64,000 nt of DNA, from positions 20,522,001 to 20,586,000 of the forward strand of contig CM114273.1 in NCBI GenBank assembly GCA_050084515.1. Reading direction: 5' to 3'. Source of the DNA: Blasia pusilla. Lineage: Eukaryota > Marchantiophyta > Marchantiopsida > Blasiales. The notes beneath the pieces were generated by a model. That model did not search any database, was not told where the DNA came from, and was given only the letters and a program-made list of their open reading frames with translations. The position numbers were made by a program, and so were the translations under genes. Of this stretch, positions 57,575 to 64,000 are shown in pieces; position 1 is the first letter of the stretch, and every line of letters starts with the position of its first letter.

Positions 57575-58640
57575 CACTCCCAAGCTGAGGATCCATGTCA
57601 AGCAGTTCAGGTCCATCGCCTGACCCAAGACATGGCGTCGTGATGCCTCTGACACTAATGGTACTGCCGTCACTCTTGTGGGAAATCCCATCGCTCGCTC
57701 TCTCTCGTCGGCGTTGGGCTCCACCAACCGCTGAACCTGGTCATCCCAAACCAAGCCAGGACCGGCCTCCTTGTATGCATAGGAAGTGGGAAAACTCACA
57801 AACGTGGGCAAGGCGCCCGCGCCCGCCTACCCGTTGACCACGATCGGCGGTGGTCGATCATCGTGCCTCACTGCCTGTGATCGACGACCTGGATCCAGAA
57901 TGGAATCCACTAACAAAGGGGAGGGGCGCTCCACTCTCGCATATGCCCTCCATAACACCGCATGGGGCACCAAGTTGGTCCACCATAGACGCGGGCGATG
58001 GGCTCTAGAACCTACACTCGCCGCATCCAAGAACACTGCTGGGCCGATCCAGGCACGCACCTGATGAGCACTTGTCACGACCCGTGACCTGGAGTCTCCT
58101 AAGATCGGCACATTCTCGAATGTAGGTGGAGAACGAGAGGCGGTGCTCCTGCAACTTCCGTAAGACCCTCAACATCTCCCAAAACAACCTGGACCGAGTG
58201 TCAGCCAACCCGCTGCCTCGTCCAGCACTCGATTGGCCCGGACATAGCCAACCGGAAATGACCAAATCAATGGTCCCTACCCGCTCTAAGTCTTGCGCCC
58301 CCAACAACAAAATATCCCTCGGTAGGGAACTCTGGTACCCCTGTACTGCGGACGCAGACAATAAGTCGGGAAAACGTAGGCGTAATTGTGCCACATGTCG
58401 TAGTGAGACACGCCTCGCAACATCATCACTCTCCACATACAAAATCGCTTTGAGTCGCACTCGCCGCTTTGCAAAAAAAAGCAGCTAACCCGGTGCTAAT
58501 CCCTCCAAAGAGATCTAACACTCGAATACCCTCCTCCGGGGTACACCACACAATGGGTGTAGTATCCAAGGGTGTCATCATAGCACTCCCGGCTACCTCG
58601 GGTTCCTCAGACCCGTCACGCTCTGGTGCAAATGCCTCGC
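57575..58640 (-). pseudogene. C5 cytosine DNA methyltransferase domain inside Pol
   Basis: Transfers methyl from S-adenosylmethionine to cytosine C5 in intact relatives. Motif I (58521-58486): VLDLFGGISTGL. Motif IV (around 58253-58220): GWLCPGQSSAG, catalytic Cys at 58244-58242. Then GLADTRSRLFWEMLRVL. Motif VI: ENV at 58117-58109. Motif VIII (58033-57974): FLDAASVGSRAHRPRLWWTN. Motifs IX-X (57720-57581): ADERERAMGFPTRVTAVPLV then VLGQAMDLNCLTWIL. Motif IV reads LCP rather than the usual PCQ. Breaks: a frame change in the A/T-run near 58472-58481, another between 58160 and 58120, and TAG at 57829-57827. It sits directly between protease and RT, in the same orientation. The combination of motif IV with D-R-S-x-L-F resembles Dnmt1/bacterial-type or retroelement DNMTs more than DRM. 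Confidence 0.92.
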
Positions 58641-58671
58641 TCCACGCGGTCTGCACGTGCGCATCTGCCAA

Positions 58672-59079
58672 TCATTGAAGCTCCTCAGTCGAGCCCCACA
58701 TCGGCACCTCTCCTCCACGGAATGATGCAGCTACCATAACACTCCTCTCCATAGAAATGTCAGGAACGGGAGTATCCTTTGCATGGACATGTCCTCAATC
58801 AAATCACTAGGCCAAGTGATGGCTTCGCTAAATCCGCTAAGGTCGCCATCTCTCTGGCCGTTGCTCGATCATCGCACTGTGAATCGAACGGGTAATGAGC
58901 TAAGGCGCCCATCACCGCCATCGCCATCCTCGTCAGAGGACGCCGACTCCTCCCAGTAATCCAAGGAAAACCCCATCGGGTATAACATTGCTCCACCAAC
59001 CAAGACGCCGTAGGACTCAAAGATCACTACTATCGCTTGGCGCGCACCACGGACTCATCGTAGGATGTCCGGCGAATCC
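58672..59079 (-). pseudogene. Linker between protease and methyltransferase
   Basis: Acidic linker-type frames (58799-59020 and neighbours) with no domain. It is conserved at DNA level in the relic at 48.89-49.16 kb, which shows that the stretch belongs to the element. Confidence 0.55.
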
Positions 59080-59421
59080 TCACCACGACCTCGTGTCGGG
59101 TGATATCTTGTGTGGTACTTGCTCCACCCAAGGATGTATCAGTATCCGAAATGGACAACACTCCACATCGGCTCTCGTCAAGCCCAATCCTCTGAATGAC
59201 GCTTTCCCCAACATCAAGGGTTGCGCTCCTGAATCCAACAAGACGCGCTGCGGACTAAAAGCTCTACCTCCAGGACTCACCAACTGGAAGACCTCTCCTT
59301 GGTTATCCAGCAACACAACACCAGGAGAAGCCATGGCACGCTCTATCGCGGGTCTAGCGGGCATCTCCGCCATCCTAGCAGCCGCAACCTGCCATGAATC
59401 TGACGTGGACGGCCCGAGCAT
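59080..59421 (-). pseudogene. Aspartic protease
   Basis: RVLLDSGAQPLMLGKASFRG has the DSGA active-site motif (59235-59224) followed by the hydrophobic-hydrophobic-Gly pattern of retropepsins. Matures the polyprotein in intact members. The upstream frame 59748-59425 is a spacer with no clear domain. Confidence 0.85.
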
Positions 59422-59853
59422 CCGCTACAAGGGCAGGTCCATCACCTCCTCTGCAATCACCTCTGAACGTGATGCAGGAACTCCAACTCCGTGCTCACAT
59501 AGTGAAGCGGCCAGCCGAAAAGCCTCGGCGGGCGTACCTCCCAACGTCACAACATCGGAAGCAGAAAATAAAGGAGTGTGGTACACAACGGTGGCCGCCC
59601 CCAACAACGTGCTCGACACATGCCCCTCCTGAGCATCAACAATAGGAGTCATCGCACTCGCTTCTCCCATCGCCCTCCGTGCTTGCACACCAACAATATT
59701 ACCAACTCTCCAGGAACTTTGATGAGGACCCATCGATGGGGTCCTCATCGCTTCGACAACGTGAAAGATTGAGGAAGCCTAGTCTCTCTCGGCTTCCCTC
59801 ATTTGTGGATCAACTCGTGGTGCTCCACGTGTCACAATTGCGGCGGCCTCCAT

Positions 59854-61460
59854 CTAGGCAACCCCGCACATCCATCCAGGATCCTCCAGATCTCTGGCTG
59901 CTCCATATGATGTCGATGCCACGGATCCGACATCGGGTAACCTCAATGCCATAGCGGCAATCTGCTCCTGTAGTTGTTGTATCTGAGCAGCCATCCCAGC
60001 CTCACGTCCGGCATCTCCCTCGCTGCGTCTAGGTGGTGGTACTCTACCTCCTCCACGGGCAGCTCCACCACCCTGTCGGGCAACCCGGCTCCTCGCCCCC
60101 AACGGGACCACGAGCACGATCTCTAGGCCCACCCGGACCGGCTACTCGCTCTGGTGCCCTCTCTGGCCCTCGGTCCAGACGTAACTCAGGATGTAAACTA
60201 AAACACCTGGCGCGTGTATGACCATACCTCTGACAATAGTCACACTGATAACCTCCTAGTGCAGCACCATCTCCTCCATGCGGAGGCACACGTCCATGAC
60301 CCTGACGAGTGCAATCGCGCTGATGATGGGCTCCACCACATGACCAACAAGTAATAGTAGGCGGCCGCTGCTGAGCCGCATATGAAGGCGCGGTCTCGTG
60401 GCGCGGCCTCTCGGTATCCTCCCCGAGCTCGTGGTGCCACGGTCGACCTATCTCGAGTCACATTGCCGCAGGTGGTGGAGACAATCGTGGATCGCTCGCC
60501 GAGAACCCATGGTGGCTACGCTCTCCTCCGCCATGTTGCGCTCAATGTTCTCGGCGGTCCTAAAACATCTCTCAACGAGGGGAGGTGTTCATAAGAAGCA
60601 CCCTCCCGCACCCGTGTCCGCAGGGTCTGGTCCAGCATCGCATACCATGACTGGATAGCCTGAGCCTCTGTCACCCCCTGAGTGACGTTGATCAACCGGC
60701 GCAAGCGAGTGTAAGCCTCACGCAAACTCTCACCCGGCGCCTCGGAAGTCGTGGATGCTCCGCAACTTCTCTCGTCTGCACCCCTGGTAGCTCGCCCTCA
60801 ACTCAAGAAAGAACTCAACCACAAGGTTGAACTGGGACGAACCCGACTAGACGGTGCAATCGCTCTGTCGGCGAGTGACCCCTCCTAAAACGTCACTAGT
60901 GGAAGAGGCAGTAGCCTCTCATGACTCTTCCTCCTCATCTGGGAACGGCTCCGTCCATGACACATAATGTGGGTCATAGTAGACCCTCCACGCCTCGATC
61001 TCACATGCATATCTCTGAGAGAACTCATGGTAATCGCCCATGGGCCCCTCTAAATCTTTGGAACATACCGTTCCATGTCTTTGTAAACGGGTTGAACTCT
61101 CTACAGATTCTGGCACCGGGAGTCGCACCAACTCCTAAACTCTGCTATAAAATCGTGCAACTCAATCGTGCCTACTGCACCTGAAAACCTTCGCGGTCCT
61201 CTACCCCGGTCGTCCATCTCGTACGCCCAACTGGTAGGACCACTCACAATGTGTGGTGATGTGCTCACAAACTCCTCTACACCCTCCCCCTCGTCTGACG
61301 ATGACACAGAAGGAGGTCGAGGTGGTCCCTCACGTGGAGACCCTCGAAACCTCGCGCCACTCCGCGTAAAACCTCTAGAGCTACTCTTGGGTTCACCACC
61401 TCGCCTCTCAAAGTCCCGAACAGACTCCGTGATGACCCTTGTGCCCCTCTCACCCGATCA
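59854..61460 (-). pseudogene. Gag with two zinc knuckles
   Basis: Start of the capsid region: GTIELHDFIAEFRSWCDSRC near 61180. The middle includes a YHEFSQRYACEIEAW block. Capsid C-terminal: REAYTRLRRLINVTQGVTEA then IQSWYAMLDQTLR near 60620-60720. Two CCHC knuckles follow: CWSCGGAHHQRDC (60349-60311) and CDYCQRYGHTRARC (60244-60203). A glutamine-rich coiled-coil-like segment (AAQIQQLQEQIAAMALRL, near 59990) ends the unit. Spread over several frames, so not translatable as one protein. The true start is not determined; the frame is open upstream to about 61460. Confidence 0.85.
60203..60244 (-). other. CCHC zinc knuckle
   Basis: C-x2-C-x4-H-x4-C, canonical nucleocapsid knuckle. Confidence 0.9.
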
Positions 61461-63013
61461 CTCTGAACCTCATGAGGAATCCCTCAATCACTCATCCCAA
61501 ACATGCGGCACTCGATCTACACTCTCTCTCCCCGAGACGTGTAACGTGCGGCAACACGCGGCGTGGTGCGGCAAATCGACCAGGCTATCATCTCATCGAA
61601 AACCTACCCTCAACTCCGGACATCCCACACAGGTCTATGTCCCCTAAACCACATACATAAATGATGCTCTCACCATCCACACACCCAATATCCCCAAATA
61701 AATCCCAGAATCCCTCACACGTGCAGGGTAAAGGACCAGAATGGGTAACCTGAACACATGTCGATGTCGCTCCTCAGCAACTGCAAATCTTGACCCCAAC
61801 TCGATCGTGGAGACAACTCCTCCAATCAGCAAGTCATACTCCTCCCATACTGATGCTGCTCAAAACTCCTCGATAGACAGTGCGGTCCCAGCAGAACGGT
61901 GCGGCGTTGCAGGCAGCACGGAACGGCTACGAACGGCACGGCCCTCGATGGTGGGATGCGGCACTTGGCGGCATACCCTCCTCAATCAATAATAATCCCA
62001 CACTCTGCTCCACAATGACGGTGCGGCTCCGCGATCGAGATGGTGCGGTGCGGCCACGAGCGGCACGGCGCGGCAATCGGCGGCGCGTTGCGGCTACGGG
62101 CGTCACGGCACGATACTCGATCGTCGTCGAGCGGCTACCAATCACAACATAACAGCATGAAATCAAAACTCAAACATCATAACCGGAGGTCATCTGCCTT
62201 CACTGGTTGATGAAGAAACTGCGATGATGGTGGCGGCCAAAACAAAGTACGTGGTGGCGACGCAAGTCAAGGAATCAACGAACGTCATGGAAGATCCTCC
62301 ACTCCGTAATGGCGGCAATGGCACCCAAAGGGTGGACAATGGACGGTGGACCCTTGACAGTGACGGTTGACCGTTTACGGTGATGTTTGACCTTCGACCA
62401 TTGACGGTGACTATGATGGCGACGGCCGCCGCCGGTGTGGCGGCTGATTTAGGGTTTGCACGATTTAACCCTAAAAATCGCCTAGCAATGGCAGCTTTAC
62501 AAGATTGCCCATAACTTTTTGCTCGCAACTCCAAATTGTGCATTGTTTGTTGCACAACGTGCACAGTTTCACGATCTACGCTACCATCAAAAAATATTTA
62601 GAATCTAACATTTCAGTAAAAACTGACGGGGACTGTCGTAAAGCCCAATGTCTCTTTCTCCTACACAAAATTCGGCAGCGCTCCCGCGCTGATTTCTCCC
62701 AACGAAAATATAACATCTGTAAAAATACAAATCAGCAAGCTACACGGTGCTCCCGAGAGCACCAGCATGGGGCAACCTGCCCCCATACTCAATCCCTATC
62801 AGAAATTGGGCAGCGCTTCCGCGCGCCACTCTTCCATACGAAAAATCGACAAATGCAAAGAGTAATGAAAGCAGCCCTTGCTCCGGTGAGCACTCCCATG
62901 AGCCGCTGAACGGGGAACACGGTCCCCAACCTGCAAAAAGAGCGAGTGACCAGTGAGCTCCCCCATGAAGCTCTCTCACTCTCTCACTCTCTCATTCTCT
63001 CATTCTCTCTTTG
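61461..63013 (-). other. Leader of the methyltransferase element
   Basis: GC-rich, with short GCGGC- and GACGGT-type iterations (61890-62130 and 62330-62450) and a diverged internal duplication (62665-62760 against 62800-62900, sharing GGCAGCGCT(C/T)CCGCGC). No primer-binding site of the TGGTATCAGAGC type is seen next to the LTR piece at 63013. No open frame of note. Confidence 0.5.
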
Positions 63014-63527
63014 TAAAGTAAGATCCAATCTCTCTCTCCACCATCTCACACCATAGCTCTCAAAGGTGTGCACTCTCTCTCATGTCAAACCAAACCCACT
63101 CTCCTAATGAGAGGCTTGGGTTACACTCACAAGGCAAGGTACCATAGCTCCGCCGCCTCATGCCAAGAGGTTCAACAAAGAGAGAATGAGCTCTCAAGCT
63201 CTCTCTCCTTGAGGTATACCCCTCTCCTCTCCCAAGCTCTCTCCATGGTAACCTATTCTCCCAAGTCACCTCCTTGGCTCTTGACCTGATGTAGGAGATC
63301 AAGGGCCACTTACCAAAAATAGTAACTCGTTCATATACTCAAAATGGTACTTACCTAAAATAGTAAGTTCCTCAATATGGCTCCAAATGAGCCGAAACGA
63401 AGGGGAAACCTGCTATCTCAGGTTTCCAAGGGCCTCAGCAGGTCACCCTCGACCTAGTGGGCGTGTCCTCCACTACTCATGAAGGCGCTCTATTAGATCC
63501 CACCGATCTATCCTAAAAGACGTGACA
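63014..63527 (-). repeat. LTR part at the 5' side of the methyltransferase element
   Basis: Nearly identical to 53399-53913. It lacks the last 125 bp or so of the LTR (the ACGACA end), which instead occurs at 53916-54041 on the other side of the coding unit. Confidence 0.85.
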
Positions 63528-63539
63528 AGGATGACTTGT

Positions 63540-63895
63540 AGAGGGCACAGATAACTTGAGAGAGGAGGTTTTCTCTTTATTTCGGCTCATTTGGAGCCAT
63601 ATTGAGGAACTCACTATTTCGAGTAAGTTACCATTTTTGGTATATTTGACTTTTCACTTTGGGAAGTGGCTCTTGATCCGCTACAGTAATTTAAGAGCCA
63701 AGGAGGAGACCTGCGAGCATAGGTTACCGTGGAGAGAGTTTGGGAGAGGGAAGGTGGAACACGTCCAAGAGAGAGAGCTTGAGAGCTCATTCTCTCTTTG
63801 TTGAACCTTTTGGCATGAGGCGGCAGAGCTATGGTCCTCATTGCCTTGTGTGCGTAACCCAAGCCTCTCATTAGGAGAATGGGTTTGGTTTGAAA
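63540..63895 (+). repeat. Inverted LTR copy
   Basis: Opposite orientation to 63014-63527: CGGCTCATTTGGAGCCATAT, GGAGAGAGTTTGGGAGAGGG, CATGAGGCGGCAGAGCTATGG and CTCTCATTAGGAGAATGGG match the neighbour's complement, at lower identity. Together they make a large potential hairpin. Confidence 0.75.
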
Positions 63896-64000
63896 TTCCT
63901 TGTCTGAGCATGCAGTTACGAAATTTTTCATGGGTTGCCATAGCTACCGCGCTTGTGCCTTAGCCCATGGTGGAGGGTCCGCCTTCCACACCTCATGCGC
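63896..64000. other. Window end, nothing recognised
   Basis: Unassigned sequence after the inverted LTR copy. Confidence 0.4.

Larger units (their letters stand above)
53272..63527 (-). mobile_element. Ty3/gypsy element encoding a DNA methyltransferase and integrase PHD finger
   Basis: Minus-strand order: LTR part (63527-63014), leader (to about 61460), gag, protease, C5 DNA methyltransferase, reverse transcriptase, RNase H, integrase with PHD finger, purine tract near 54042-54050, LTR sequences. The domain order other than the methyltransferase is standard Ty3/gypsy (RT before integrase). The coding DNA is clearly more GC-rich than the neighbouring relics, suggesting it is younger or less mutated by deamination, but it still has many stops and frameshifts. 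The LTR portions at the two sides are complementary parts of one LTR (see findings), so the exact termini are uncertain. Confidence 0.85.

Noticed and set aside
58005-58671. Stand-alone host methyltransferase gene
   Set aside because: No introns, flanked on the same strand by retroviral protease and reverse transcriptase, and its upstream linker is shared with the second copy at 48.9 kb. It belongs to the element.
53272-63895. CRISPR-like array from the repeated LTR blocks
   Set aside because: The repeats are long LTR copies, few in number and in both orientations, in a plant nuclear sequence.

Overview
This is nuclear DNA from a land plant or close streptophyte relative. The one intact host gene is a 12-exon COG2 (conserved oligomeric Golgi complex subunit 2) that reads like a plant ortholog over its full length, with GT-AG introns. 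Everything else recognisable is transposon-derived. I cannot resolve the lineage. A methyltransferase-bearing Ty3/gypsy element would fit a charophyte or an early-diverging land plant, but that is inference.

Layout. 1-18.7 kb is AT-rich and partly GC-rich intergenic DNA with palindromic repeats, an LTR with a primer-binding-site remnant at 4.0-4.75 kb, and no gene I can recognise. 18.8-25.8 kb (minus) is COG2, about 762 codons with no disruption; a Tourist-like MITE lies about 270 bp upstream of its start codon. 26.5-31.2 kb holds an LTR fragment and a dead LINE (plus strand). 32.8-40.3 kb is a complete insertion of a Ty3/gypsy element (plus strand) with a 5-bp TGTTC target duplication, a truncated 5' LTR, a broken pol and an additional coiled-coil-rich reading frame in the env position. 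40.5-43.4 kb and 48.9-50.0 kb are heavily decayed relics of a second Ty3/gypsy family. 53.3-63.5 kb (minus) is the best preserved copy of that family.

The most interesting object is this second family. In order it encodes gag with two zinc knuckles, an aspartic protease, a full-length C5 cytosine DNA methyltransferase domain (motifs I, IV, VI, VIII, IX and X all visible), reverse transcriptase, RNase H and integrase, with a canonical C4HC3 PHD finger at the integrase C-terminus. So one polyprotein carries both a possible DNA-methylation writer and a possible chromatin reader. A second, independently decayed copy of the methyltransferase lies on the plus strand at 48.9-50.0 kb, so the fusion is not a one-off accident of this copy. 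Both copies are broken by stops and frameshifts, so the function must be judged from family members elsewhere. From memory, retrotransposon-encoded cytosine methyltransferases have been described in dinoflagellates and charophyte algae; the pairing with an integrase PHD finger is what I would check first.

Limits: all homology calls are by eye, with no database search or alignment. Splice sites were chosen by reading phase, consensus and recollection of plant COG2. LTR boundaries in the 52.6-54.0 and 63.0-63.9 kb arrays are ambiguous.
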